Positions 38,473-48,487 of a stretch of 64,000 bases of DNA are shown here, piece after piece. The stretch covers positions 1,364,001 to 1,428,000 of the forward strand of contig NZ_AP027728.1 of NCBI RefSeq assembly GCF_030296555.1, in the 5' to 3' direction. How positions within the stretch are numbered: position 1 is the stretch's first letter; each line of letters begins with the position of its first letter. Below the pieces are notes generated by a model. That model did not search any database and was not told where the DNA came from. It worked only from the letters and a program-made list of their open reading frames with translations. This DNA comes from Microbacterium suwonense (GTDB taxonomy: Bacteria; Actinomycetota; Actinomycetes; Actinomycetales; Microbacteriaceae). Both the position numbers and the translations under genes were made by a program.

Positions 38473-39574
38473 TTCTTCCTCCGGTAGAAAGGCAGGGCGG
38501 TCACGGTCGCGGGAATCCTCGTCCCACGCACATCAAGGAATACTGCGGTTCCCTCCTGGGCGGAAGAGGGATCGATGAAGGCCATCGCGATGGGGTGGCC
38601 GAGCGTCGGGCTCAGGGCGCCGCTGGTGATCTCGCCGAGGGCGGTGCCATCGGCATCCACCACCGCGTAGCCGGCACGGCCGGCACGGCGCCCCTCGGCG
38701 GCGAGCCCCACCAGCACGCGAGCCCCTCGGCGGGCGCCACGGCATCCTTGCCGACGAAGCGCTCCTTGTCGACGGCGACGACGCGGCCCAGTCCGGCCTG
38801 CGCCGGTCTGATCTCACGGGACAGCTCGTGGCCGTACAGCGGCATCCCCGCCTCCAGCCGCAGAGTGTCGCGCGCGGCGAGACCCGCGGGCACGATGCCG
38901 TGCTTCTCTCCGGCGGCGAGCACGGCATCCCACAACGCCTCGGCGTCAGCTGCAGCGACGAGCAGCTCGAAGCCGTCCTCACCCGTGTACCCGGTGCGCG
39001 CCAGCAGAAGCGGCTTGCCGGCGAAAGTGGCGCTGGCCGAGGAGTAGTACTTCTGCGCCGGCCAGGGCACGCTGATCTCGTCGATGCCGGCAGTCTCGGT
39101 GAGAATCCTCTCCGCCGCGGGACCCTGCACGGCGATCAGCGCATAGGCGTCGGAGACGTCGACGACGTCCACATCCATGCCCTCGGTGCGCGCGGCGAGC
39201 GCCTCGCGCACGGCGTCCCGATTCCCGGCGTTGGAGATGATCAGGAAGTCGTCATCCGCCAGGCGGTAGACGATCACATCGTCGACGATGCCGCCGCCGT
39301 CGGTGAGCAGCAGCGAGTACTTCGCCTTGCCGACCGTCATCGCCGACAGCCGCCCGGCGAGCGCGTAGTCGAGATAGGCGGCAGCATCCGCACCGCGCAC
39401 GGTGAACTCGGCCATGTGCGAGATGTCGAAGATGCCGGCCGCCTGGCGCACCGCGTGGTGCTCGGCGAGGTCGGAGGTGTAGCGCACCGGCATCTGCCAG
39501 CCGCCGAAGTCGGTGAAAGAGGCTCCGAGCGCCTCATGGCGTGCGCGGAGCGGTGTGTAGCGGGTTTCGGTCAT
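38469..39574 (-). CDS. gcvT: glycine cleavage aminomethyltransferase (T protein), frameshifted
   Basis: A 368-residue T protein that moves the methylene group from GcvH to tetrahydrofolate. Seen: [21 protein letters not shown], the folate-site Asp in [20 protein letters not shown] and [16 protein letters not shown]. At 38723-38726 a G4 run (minus strand) needs one more [12 protein letters not shown] should read [16 protein letters not shown], after which the reading continues to the stop at 38469. ATG 39574 lies just after the riboswitch; the longer frame starting at 39640 is inside that RNA. Confidence 0.92.
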
Positions 39575-39626
39575 GGAGTTCTCCCGGTCAGGATCGGGTA
39601 GGACGGCGCCATCGTCGTCCTGGGAA

Positions 39627-39858
39627 CTCCCCTCTGTCATCGGGCCTGAGAGCTTCGCCCTTCACTTCGACTCGCTGCCGCTCGCTCAAGACGAGCGAAC
39701 GGCTCAGGGAGCCATCGATAGAGCTTTCACCGTCGGCGGATCTCTCTCGAGATCGCTTTTCAGAGCGGCCCGACGCGGGCGGTGGGGGTACCTGAGAGAT
39801 TGGCGGGGAGGCTTGCTCCTTCGGTGCCCGGCTGCGTTCATCGGGCTCTCCCGCACAC
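39627..39858 (-). ncRNA. tandem glycine riboswitch (gcvT motif)
   Basis: On the minus strand the first aptamer begins at GCGGGAGAGCCC (39843-39854), then GCACCGAAGGAGCAA and CTCTCAGGTACC; the second contains GACGGTGAAAGCTC, GGGCGAAGCTCTCAGG and the end signature GACAGAGGGGAG near 39627. These are the conserved cores of both halves of the cooperative glycine riboswitch. The second half carries an extra stem (CGCTCGTCTTGAGCG). It sits directly before gcvT, where it should switch on expression when glycine is high. Confidence 0.92.
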
Positions 39859-39881
39859 GTCGTACGGCCTGTATTCGGTTG

Positions 39882-39924
39882 GACCTCCAGCATAGCCGCA
39901 CGCGCCGCGCACCTCGTCTAGGCT
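39882..39924. promoter_or_regulatory. divergent gcv / nrtR promoters
   Basis: TATGCT on the minus strand (39889-39894) is placed to start the gcv RNA about 30 bases before the riboswitch. TAGGCT on the plus strand (39919-39924) is seven bases before the GTG of the NrtR-like gene. Confidence 0.5.
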
Positions 39925-39931
39925 CGTCGAT

Positions 39932-40594
39932 GTGAGTGGCCCGACAGGTGAGCAGGACGCGATCCGCGTCGCAGTGTCGACAGTCATCTTCTCGCTGCGC
40001 GGTGCACCGGAGGGCGACCGACTGATGCTGCCGCTGGTGCGCCGCACGCGCGAACCGCACCTGGGTGCGTGGGCGCTGCCCGGCGGGTGGCTGGATCCTG
40101 CGGAGAACCTGGATGCCGCGGCATCCCGCACCCTCGCCGAGACCACCGCCCTCAAGCCGAGCTACCTGGAGCAGCTCTACACGTTCGGGGACGTCGATCG
40201 CGCCCCGACCAGGGCGATCTCCATCGTGTACTGGGCGCTGCTGCGCTCGGACCTCGTCGACGCGCAGCGCTCCGCCCGCGACGCTCCGGAGAACGTCGAA
40301 TGGTTCGATGTCGACGAGATCCCGCCACTCGCGTTCGATCACAACCTCATCGCGGAGTATGCCCTCGACCGGCTGCGCAACAAGGTCGCCTACAGCCGCA
40401 TCGCCGCGGGCCTGCTGCCCGACGAGTTCACCCTCACCGAACTGCGCGAGGTGTACGAAGCCGTCCTCGGTCGCCGCCTGGACCCGTCGAACTTCCGCCG
40501 CCTGCTCGAGGGCTCCGACGAGCTCGTGCCGACCGAGTCGTTCCGCACCGGAAATCATCGCCCGGCACGCCTGTACCGCTACATCGCTGACTGA
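39932..40594 (+). CDS. nrtR: NrtR-like Nudix/winged-helix regulator
   Basis: A 220-residue protein with an N-terminal Nudix fold (about 10-145) and a C-terminal winged helix (about 150-220, FTLTELREVYEAVLGRRLDPSNFRRLL). The Nudix box is degenerate: the stretch GWLDPAENLDAAASRTLAET keeps the first Glu and Arg but lacks most of the REUXEEXGU Glu residues. Loss of catalysis with ligand sensing is typical of NrtR, the repressor of NAD genes. Its position directly upstream of nadABC strongly supports this. Leaderless GTG start. Confidence 0.85.
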   Translation: MSGPTGEQDAIRVAVSTVIFSLRGAPEGDRLMLPLVRRTREPHLGAWALPGGWLDPAENLDAAASRTLAETTALKPSYLEQLYTFGDVDRAPTRAISIVYWALLRSDLVDAQRSARDAPENVEWFDVDEIPPLAFDHNLIAEYALDRLRNKVAYSRIAAGLLPDEFTLTELREVYEAVLGRRLDPSNFRRLLEGSDELVPTESFRTGNHRPARLYRYIAD

Positions 40595-40625
40595 CTCGGC
40601 ATCCGTCCGTACCCTTCCTGCCACA

Positions 40626-40700
40626 GATGTCGGCGCAGAAGACACTTGTCGGCCGAAACGGGTGATCTGAGCCGACATCCGTCGTTTCGACCGACAGGTG
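40626..40700. repeat. doubled inverted repeat, family 2
   Basis: GATGTCGGC (40626) pairs with GCCGACATC (40671), and CACTTGTCGGCCGAAACG (40643-40660) pairs 16 of 18 with 40683-40700. Two forward TGTCGGC units are followed by two reversed ones, the same plan as the family 1 repeats though the sequence differs. Confidence 0.65.
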
Positions 40701-40729
40701 CGCCGGTGCGTCACACCGGACGACCCGGA

Positions 40730-40793
40730 TTGCACTTCTGGTCAGATCGACCTAACCTGGTCGAGGCACAGTAAGTGTCGAAGTGACCAGAAG
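40730..40793 (+). promoter_or_regulatory. nadA operon promoter and candidate NrtR operator
   Basis: TTGCAC (40730-40735) and TAACCT (40753-40758) are separated by exactly 17 bases, a good sigma-70-type promoter. CTTCTGGTCA at 40735-40744 and its perfect reverse complement TGACCAGAAG at 40784-40793 flank the start site and could be operator halves for the adjacent regulator. Confidence 0.6.
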
Positions 40794-40804
40794 GCGGCGC
40801 CCCG

Positions 40805-42099
40805 ATGTCCACACTCCCCTGCTCGACCCTTCCGTCGATCACGCCCTGCAGGCGATCGTCGAGGGGCGTTCGACGGAATCCACCTGCACCACCGATCTCG
40901 CAGCGGGGCCCTGGGATTTCGACACCCGTCCCGGCTACGGGCCCGGCTCCTCGATGGGCGACGTCATCCCCACCGGCGCTCCGCGCCAGGGCGAGCTGCC
41001 CGTCGAGTACCGCGAGGCGAGTGAAGACGAGCTGCACGCCCGCATCGACGCGGCCAAGCTGGCCCTGGGCGAGCGCGTCGTCGTGCTCGGGCACTTCTAT
41101 CAGCGCGAGGAGGTCGTCCGCCACGCCGACTACGTGGGCGACTCGTTCCAGCTCGCGAACGCGGCGTTGGAGCATCCGGAGGCCGAGGCGATCGTCTTCT
41201 GCGGAGTGCACTTCATGGCCGAGACCGCCGACCTGCTCTCGCAGCCCGATCAGTCGGTGATCCTGCCGAACCTCGCCGCCGGCTGCTCGATGGCCGATAT
41301 GGCCGACATCGACCAGGTGGAGGACTGCTGGGAGCAGCTCGCCGACGTCTACGGACCTCTCGACGAGCCGGATGCCGATGGGCTCGTGCCGGTGATCCCG
41401 GTCACCTACATGAACTCCTCAGCCGCGATCAAGGGCTTCGTCGGTCGCCACGGCGGGATCGTGTGCACCTCGTCGAATGCGACCACCGTGCTGGAGTGGG
41501 CGTTCGCCCGCGGGCGCCGCGTGCTGTTCTTCCCCGACCAGCACCTGGGCCGCAACACCGCCAAGGCGATGGGGGTGCCGCTGGATCGGATGCCGATGTG
41601 GAACCCCCGCCAGCCCCTGGGCGGCTCGACGGTCGAGCAGCTGCAGGAGGGGCGGGTGATCCTGTGGCACGGCTTCTGCTCGGTGCACCGCCGTTTCACG
41701 GTCGATCAGATCGCCGAGGCCCGTGCCACGCACCCGGATGTGCGCGTGATCGTGCACCCGGAGTGCCCGGCCCCCGTGGTCGACGCCGCCGACGAGTCCG
41801 GCTCCACCGCCTACATCCGCCGTGCGATCGAGGAGGCCACCGAGCCGACCACGTTCGCGATCGGCACCGAGGTCAACCTGGTGCGCCGCCTGGCCGCGCA
41901 GAACCCGCAGCACACGGTCTTCTGCCTGGATCCGGTCGTCTGCCCGTGTTCGACGATGTATCGCATCCACCCCGGCTATCTCGCCTGGGTGCTCGAAGAG
42001 CTGGTGGCCGGTCACGTGCAGAACCGCATTCAGGTCTCGGATGATGTCGCGGCTCCGGCGCGTGTCGCGCTGGAGCGGATGCTGGCGGCGAAGCCCTGA
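40805..42099 (+). CDS. nadA: quinolinate synthase, one-base shift near the start
   Basis: A 431-residue 4Fe-4S enzyme that makes quinolinate from iminoaspartate and DHAP. Cluster cysteines are seen in FCGVHFMAE, HPECPAPVV and DPVVCPCSTMYR. ATG 40805 with GAAGG upstream reads MSTLP and then needs one more C in the C4 run at 40816-40819 to continue LLDPSVDHALQA. An unshifted start also exists: GTG 40783, giving TRRRRPDVHTPLLDPSVD, but it lies inside the inverted repeat and lacks a ribosome site. First gene of the nad operon. Confidence 0.92.
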
Positions 42100-43607
42100 T
42101 GCACGTCCTCGTCGTCGGCGCGGGCATCGCGGGGCTCACCGCGGCGCTGCGCGCGGATGCCCTGGGGCACGACGTCGAGCTCCTGGTGAAGGGTCATCTC
42201 GGCGACGGCTGCACCGTGCGAGCGCAGGGCGGCATCGCTGGCGAGTACGGCCCGGGCGACTCACCGGCGCTGCACGCGCTGGACACCATGCACGCCGGGA
42301 ACGGCCACGGCGATCCGGTCGCGATCGCCGCACTGGTCGATGGCGCTGCGGCCGCGATCGACGCCCTGGTGGACGCCGGCGTCAGGTTCGACCGCGCCGC
42401 TGACGGGTCGATAGCCCGGGGCCTGGAGGCGGCGCACAGCCTGCCGCGCATCGCGCACGCCGGAGGGGATGCCACCGGGAAGGCGATCTCGGATGCCCTG
42501 ATCGCGCGCCTGCGGTCATCGACCGTACAGGTCAGCGAAGGCGTGTTCGCCGCGGATCTTCTCGTCGAGGAAGGCCGGGTGTGCGGCATCCGTACGCTGG
42601 ATGGCACCGAGCACCGGGCGGATGCCGTGGTGCTCGCGACCGGCGGGGCCGGGCGGCTTTTCCCCCACACGACGAATCCGCCCGAGACGACCGGCGACGG
42701 GATCGCCATGGCGCTGCGCGCCGGCGCCGCGGTCGCCGACCTGGAGTTCATGCAGTTCCATCCCACCGTGCTGGCCGTGGGCGCGCCGTTCCTCATCTCC
42801 GAGGCGGTGCGCGGCGCAGGCGCGGTGCTGCGGGATGCCGACGGTCGCCGATTCATGCTGGTCGAGCATCCGGATGCCGAACTGGCGCCACGAGACGTGG
42901 TGGCGCGGGCCGTGGCGCGACGCGCCGACGAGCAGGGGTCCCCCGTGCTGCTGGACGCCACGTCCCTGGGCGCTGCGGATCTCGCCCGCCGCTTCCCCAC
43001 CATCGATGCCGAGCTGCGCCGACGCGGGATCGAGTGGGCGCAGACGCCGGTGCCGATCACACCCGCTGCGCATTATCTGATGGGTGGCGTCGTCACCGAC
43101 ATCGACGGCCGCACCTCGTTGCCCGGGCTCTGGGCGGTCGGCGAGACGGCCCGCTCCGGCGTGCACGGCGCGAACCGCCTCGCGTCGAACTCCCTGCTCG
43201 AGGGCGTCGTCTTCGGCGCGCGCGTGGCCGACGCGCTCGCTTCTTCTGCGTTCGTATCGCTTGAATTGCTCGGTTCAGGTCCGAAATGCAGCAATTTGCG
43301 CGATATGAACGCAGAGGGCGGGTTCTCACGGGACGCACTCCAGCGGGTCATGTGGGAGCAGGTGGGACTGCGGCGGACGGACGCGGGACTGGCATCCGCC
43401 GTGGCGACACTCGACTCGTGGCGGGCACCGCAGCCACGCACGCCGCAGCCACGCACGCCGCAGCCACGCACGCCGGCGGAGCAGGAGGATGCGAATCTGC
43501 TCATCGTGGCGCATGCCATGGCATCCGCCGCTCTCGCCCGCACCGACTCGCTCGGCGCGCACTTCCGCGTCGCAGCCCCCGTTCCCGCCCTGATCGGAGC
43601 CCCATGA
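42099..43607 (+). CDS. nadB: L-aspartate oxidase with an in-frame palindromic insert
   Basis: A 502-residue FAD enzyme that oxidises aspartate to iminoaspartate for NadA. The FAD motif is VVGAGIAGLTAAL; QGGIAGE, GGAGRLFPHTTNP and EFMQFHPT are typical, as is SLLEGVVFGARVADAL. Immediately after that, residues about 383-405 (SSAFVSLELLGSGPKCSNLRDM) are coded by the palindromic element and do not look like family sequence. A PQPRT triple repeat follows near 445. The N- and C-terminal parts are otherwise normal. Whether the inserted loop affects activity is unknown. Overlaps nadA by one base and nadC by four. Confidence 0.93.
   Translation: MHVLVVGAGIAGLTAALRADALGHDVELLVKGHLGDGCTVRAQGGIAGEYGPGDSPALHALDTMHAGNGHGDPVAIAALVDGAAAAIDALVDAGVRFDRAADGSIARGLEAAHSLPRIAHAGGDATGKAISDALIARLRSSTVQVSEGVFAADLLVEEGRVCGIRTLDGTEHRADAVVLATGGAGRLFPHTTNPPETTGDGIAMALRAGAAVADLEFMQFHPTVLAVGAPFLISEAVRGAGAVLRDADGRRFMLVEHPDAELAPRDVVARAVARRADEQGSPVLLDATSLGAADLARRFPTIDAELRRRGIEWAQTPVPITPAAHYLMGGVVTDIDGRTSLPGLWAVGETARSGVHGANRLASNSLLEGVVFGARVADALASSAFVSLELLGSGPKCSNLRDMNAEGGFSRDALQRVMWEQVGLRRTDAGLASAVATLDSWRAPQPRTPQPRTPQPRTPAEQEDANLLIVAHAMASAALARTDSLGAHFRVAAPVPALIGAP
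43245..43315. repeat. palindromic element, copy 2, inside nadB
   Basis: Arms at 43251-43270 and 43290-43309 match as inverted repeats at 16 of 20 positions around a 19-base loop; TCTGCG / CGCAGA extends the stem at both ends. The right arm, read in reverse, matches copy 1 (34196-34215) at 18 of 20 positions. The reading frame of nadB stays open through it. Confidence 0.85.
43428..43472 (+). repeat. 15-bp tandem repeat inside nadB, three exact copies
   Basis: CCGCAGCCACGCACG is repeated three times exactly, encoding PQPRT units near the nadB C-terminus. In frame, so it lengthens a linker without disrupting the protein. Confidence 0.95.
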
Positions 43608-44463
43608 TCACGCTCGCCACCCTGCGCCGCACCGTCTCGGCGGCTCTGGAGGAGGACGCGCCGTGGGGCGATATCACCAGCACGGCGCTGCTGCCCGCCG
43701 ACGCACGCGCGACGGCCGACCTCATCGCCCGCGAACCGGGCGTGTTCAGCGGAGGCGATGTGTTCGCTGCGGCGTTCACCCTGACGGATGCCGACGTGCA
43801 GGTCGACCTGCATGTCGGCGACGGCGACCGGTTCGACACCGGCGATGTACTGGCCTCGGTCACCGGCCCCGCCCGCAGCCTGCTCACCGCCGAGCGCGTC
43901 GCCCTGAACTTCACACAGCGCATGAGCGGGATCGCCACGCTCACCGCCACGTACGTCGCCGCTGTCGAAGGCACCGGCGCGCGCATCGCCGACACGCGCA
44001 AGACCACGCCGGGGCTGCGGGAGTTCGAACGGCACGCGGTGGTCTCCGGAGGCGGCAGCAACCACCGCCGATCGCTGTCGGATGCGGTGATGGCCAAGGA
44101 CAATCACCTCGCCGTGCTGCGTCAGGGCGGGCACGATCTCGCCACTGCGCTGCGCGAGGCCCTCGGTCGGCTGCCGCACACCACCCATGTCGTCGTCGAG
44201 GTCGACAGCCTGGAACAGATCCCCGCCGTGCTCGACGGCGGTGCCGACACCGTGCTGCTGGACAACTTCTCGCTCGACGATCTGCGTCAGGGGTGGCGCT
44301 CATCGGCGATCGTGCGACCGCCGAGGCATCCGGCGGGGTGAACCTCGACACCGTGCGCGGGATCGCCGAGACCGGGGTGCAGGTGATCTCGGTCGGTGCG
44401 CTGACGCACTCCGCGCGCGCCCTCGATCTGGGCCTGGACCTGCGGATCTCGAACGAGAGCTGA
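43604..44463 (+). CDS. nadC: nicotinate-nucleotide pyrophosphorylase (carboxylating), frameshifted
   Basis: A 286-residue quinolinate phosphoribosyltransferase, third step of de novo NAD synthesis. Motifs: LTAERVALNFTQRMSGIAT, ADTRKTTPGLRE, SDAVMAKDNH and VEVDSLEQ. At 44290-44293 a G4 run needs one more G: LRQGWRSS should read LRQGVALIGDRATAEASGGV, ending ISVGALTHSARALDLGLDL as in the family. Start overlaps the nadB stop (ATGA), and the stop overlaps the ATG of the cysteine desulfurase. Confidence 0.93.
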
Positions 44464-45654
44464 TGCTCTACCTCGATCACGCCGCCACCTCCCCGTGCGC
44501 CCCGAGGTGCTCGAGGCGATGCGTCCGTATCTGACGGACGTGTTCGGCAACCCGTCGAGCCATCACACCGCGGGTGAGGCGGCGTCCCATGCCCTGGAGG
44601 ACGCCCGGGCGCGGGTCGCCGCCGCCCTGGGGATGCGCGCGGGCGATGTGATCTTCACCTCGGGCGGCACCGAGGCCAACAACCTCGCGGTCAAGGGGAT
44701 CGTGCTGGGCGCTCAGCAGACCTCCCCTCGCGGCGGCACCTGATCACCACGCCGATCGAGCACGAGTCCGTGCTGGAGTCCGCCAGCTATCTGCAGCGGC
44801 TGCACGGCGTCGAGGTCACGAAACTGCCGGTCGACGCACAGGGCGTCATCAATCCCGAGACCGTGGCGGCTGCGCTGCGCGACGACACCGCCCTGGTCAG
44901 CTTCGCGCATGCGAACAACGAGATCGGCACTGTGCAGGACGTCGCCGCCCTCGCGGCGGTCGCGCGGGAGCGTCGCGTGCCGGTGCACGTGGATGCCGTG
45001 CAGTCGGCCGGCTGGCTGGACCTGCGCCCCCTGGGCAGGGATGCCCGCGTCGACGCGATCTCGATCGCCGGTCACAAGCTCGGCGCGCCGAAGGGCACCG
45101 GCGCGCTTGCGGTGCGCTCCCGGGTGCCTCTCGAGCCGCTCCTGCACGGCGGCGGGCAGGAGCGCGGCCGGCGCAGCGGCACCGAGAACGTCGCGGGAGC
45201 GGTCGCACTGGCGACCGCGATCGCACTGGCCGAGACCGAGCGGGAGCGCACCGTCGAACAGGTCGCGGAGGCCACTTCCCGTTTCATCGCCGGCGTGCTG
45301 GCATCCGTGCCGCAGGCGCGGCTCACCGGGCATCCCACCCGCCGGCTGCCTGCGACCGCGGGGTTCACCTTCGCCGGGACGAGCGGCGAGGCGGTGCTGC
45401 TCGAGCTGGAACGGCGCGGGGTGATCACCTCCAGCGGTTCCGCCTGCGCCGCGGGCAGCGATGAGCCTTCGCACGTGCTGGTGGCGTGCGGTGTCGAGGA
45501 TGCGGTCGCGCAGACCGCCGTACGGTTCACCTTCGATCGCGCTCCGCTGCCGGCGGACGCCCCCGAACGTCTCGCGGGGCTGCTGGCCGAGGCCGTCGCC
45601 GCCGTCGCCGAGTCGACGCTCCGGGAACCAGGCGACCATAGAATCAGTCCGTGA
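44463..45654 (+). CDS. nifS: cysteine desulfurase of the NAD operon, two frameshifts
   Basis: A 397-residue PLP enzyme that supplies sulfur, here most likely for the NadA cluster. The start MLYLDHAATSP is normal; a C4 run at 44491-44494 needs one more C to continue VRPEVLEAMRPYL, and near 44732 one more G is needed to pass from TSPRG to RHLITTPIEHES. The PLP Lys is in SIAGHKLGAPKGTG and the catalytic Cys in SSGSACAAGSDEPSH. Two independent one-base deletions in one gene argue for sequence error. Coupled to nadC and to the next gene by overlaps. Confidence 0.9.
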
Positions 45655-46588
45655 AACCGCTGGTGACCATGATCGTGCCCGGCCGCGACGTCGCAGGATT
45701 CGCGCCCGCCGCGATCGCCTCCCTGCAGGAGCAGAGCGAGCGACGCTGGCACGCGATACTCATCGACGACGGCTCCCGTGACGAGACGGGAGAGGTGTTC
45801 GCGGATGCCGCGGCATCCGACGACCGCTTCACCGTGCTGCGCAATGAGGAGTCGCGAGGCCTCGGGGCCGGCCGCAACCTCGGCCTCGACCGCGTCGACA
45901 CGCCGTTCGTGGGGTTCCTGGATGCCGACGATGAGCTCACTCCGCACGCGCTGCACGCCTGGCTGCGCACACTCGACGAGTCCGGCAGCGATTTCGTCGC
46001 CGCCGCCTACGTGCGCTCCCGTCTGGTCGACGGCGCGTACCGACCAGGGCGGGTGCAGCCGTGGGTCTCGAAGAGCACCGACCCGCGTCGTCTCGGGGTC
46101 ACACTGCGCGAGCATCCAGATGCTGCGGCGAACATCGTCGCGTGGTCCAAGCTCAGCCGCATCTCGGTGTGGGACCGGCTGCGTTTTCCCGAGGACGTCG
46201 TCTACGAAGATCAGATCGTCGCACAGCGGATGTATACCGAGGCTCAAGCCTTCGACGTGATCCCCGACGTCGCCGTGCGGTGGCGGCTGCGGGCGGACGG
46301 CACCTCCATCACACAGGGGAAGGCGCGTCTCGCGGTGCTGCGCGACTATCTCACGGCACTGCGCGGCGGCATCGACGTGCTGGCTGCGGCCGGGGTTCCG
46401 GATGCCGTGCGCACCCGCATCGAGCTGATCCTGGCGATGGATCTTCCCCGCTGCTGCGCATTGCCGCGCAGCATCCGGATCCCGCCTACCCGGCCGCGCT
46501 CGACACGTTCCAGGAGTGGTTGCGCGCCCTTCCCGAATACGCCTCCGTTCGCCCGGATCCTGCTCTCGCCGACGCTCTGGCCTGGTGA
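45651..46588 (+). CDS. family 2 glycosyltransferase, frameshifted
   Basis: A 312-residue GT-A glycosyltransferase: N-terminal VTMIVPGRDVAGF, DDGSRDETGEV and the metal-binding FLDADDEL. The last 45 residues are displaced by one base: at 46446-46449 a C4 run needs one more C so that AMDLPPLLRIAAQHPDP continues to TGA 46586-46588. Without it the frame runs spuriously to 48500. The GTG start overlaps the desulfurase stop, and TAGAAT six bases before it could give an internal leaderless start. Acceptor unknown; probably a surface polysaccharide or teichoic-type polymer. Confidence 0.85.
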
Positions 46589-46595
46589 TGAGGCG

Positions 46596-48487
46596 TTAGT
46601 CCGAGCCCTCTTCGAGAACCCGGGTCGCCGCCATCTGCTGCGCGGCCAGCGACGCATAGAGGCCGTTCGCGGCGAGCAGCTCGGCGTGGGTGCCGGATTC
46701 CACGATGCGCCCGGCCTCGACGACGTGGATCACGTCGGCACCGATCACCGTCGAGAGCCGGTGCGCGATCGACAGGGTGGTGCGGCCGTGTGCGGCAGCG
46801 TCCAGCGCCTGCTGGACGACGCGCTCCGACACGGTGTCGAGCGCCGAGGTCGCCTCGTCCAGCAGCAGCACGGGCGGATCCTTCAGCATCACCCGTGCGA
46901 TGGCGATGCGCTGCTTCTCACCGCCGGACAGCCGGTAGCCGCGCTCGCCCACCACGGTGTCGTAGCCCTTCTCGAATCCGGCGATGATGTGGTGGATGTT
47001 CGCGGCGCGGCAAGCACGTTCCAGCTCCTCATCCGTGGCGTCCGGTTTCGCGTACCGCAGGTTCTCGCGGATCGTCGCGTGGAAGAGATACGTCTCCTGC
47101 GAGACGATGCCGATCTCATCGATCACCGTTTCGTGACGCAGCGACTTCACGTCGGCGCCGTCGAAGCGCACCACGCCGCCTGCTGCCTCGTAGAACCGCG
47201 GCGCCAGGTAGAGAATGGTCGTCTTGCCCGCGCCGGAAGGCCCGACGAAGGCGACGTGGCTGCCGGGCTCGGCCGTGAACGATATCCCGTCGAGGGTGGG
47301 GCGCGCGTCGGGGCCGGCATCCGGATACCGGAACACGACATTCTCGAACTCGATACGCCCGCGAGGCCCGGGTGCGTCCGACGCGTCGATCGCATCCGGT
47401 GCGTCGGTGATCTGCGGCACCATGTCGAGGTACTCGAAGATGCGCGCGAACAGTGCACCCGAGGTCTGCAGATCCAGGGCGACGCGCATCAGGCCCATCA
47501 AGGGCATGAGCAGCCGCGCCTGCACCGTGGTGAAGGCGACGATCGTCCCCGCGGTGATGTCCGGCGCTCCGCCGGTGAGGAAGAACCCGGAGACCAGGTA
47601 GATGACGGCGGGCACGCTGGACATCAGCACCTGCACGACGGCGAAGAACCCCTGGCCGCTCATCGCCCGTCTGACCTGCAGGCGCACCTGATTGACGTTC
47701 TCGCGCTGATACCTCACCGATTCGGTGCGCTGCCGGTTGAAGGACTTCGACAGCAGGATTCCCGAGACGCTCAGCGTCTCCTGCGTGATGCTGGTCAGCT
47801 CGGACAGCGACTCCTGTGTCTCGGCGGCGATGCGCGCCCGCACCTGACCGACCCGACGCTGGATGAGCACAAGGACGGGCATCATCACCACGGCGATCAG
47901 AGTCAGTCGCACGTCGATGAGGATCATCGCCACCAACGACGCGATGACGGTGACGGTGTTGCCGAGGATGCTGGTGACGGTGTTCGTCAGCACCCCCGAC
48001 ACGCCCCCGACATCGTTCTGCAGACGGGACTGGATGACTCCGGTCTTGGTGCGGGTGAAGAACCCGAGCTCCATCCCCTGCAGATGCTCGAAAAGCCGCA
48101 CGCGCAGGTCTCCGGTGACCTCGTTGCCCACAGTGGAGGTGAGCCACGTCTGCGCCACACCCAGCACGGCCGAGAGCAGGAACAGCCCCACCATCACGCT
48201 GACGAGCAGGATGAGCAGCGGGATCTCGGGGCCGGCGCCACCCGCCGGGAACAGCGCGTCGTCGAAGATGCTCTGCACCAGCAGCGGGGGATGATCGCGA
48301 CGCCGGCTCCCACCACGACCAGCAGCGCGGTGAGAATCAGACGTCCGCGGTATGGGGTGAACAGCGCCACCACACGGCGGCCGAGCCCGGGGACCTTCGG
48401 CGCCTCCGCATTGCGACGACGCTGGGCCTCCTCGTCGACCCCGCGAAAGCCGCCGCCGCGTCCGCCGCCCCCACCGCCCATGCTCAT
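46596..48487 (-). CDS. ABC exporter, half-transporter (MsbA/LmrA type), frameshifted
   Basis: A 630-residue fusion of a six-helix ABC membrane domain (about 50-345) and an ATPase domain. Walker A GPSGAGKTT, signature LSGGEKQR and Walker B VLLLDEATSALD are present. The N-terminus is Gly-rich (SMGGGGGGRGGG). Near residue 67 the frame shifts in a run at 48286-48290: AIIPRCW should read AIIPPLLVQSIFDDALF, cured by one C. The start is taken at ATG 48487, six bases after TAGCCT; GTG 48493 and ATG 48481 are alternatives. Substrate unknown; such proteins export drugs, lipids or peptides. Confidence 0.9.

Noticed and set aside
40783..40805. GTG 40783 as the sure nadA start
   Set aside because: It avoids a frameshift but lies inside the inverted repeat, has no ribosome site and gives an atypical RRRR start; kept only as an alternative.
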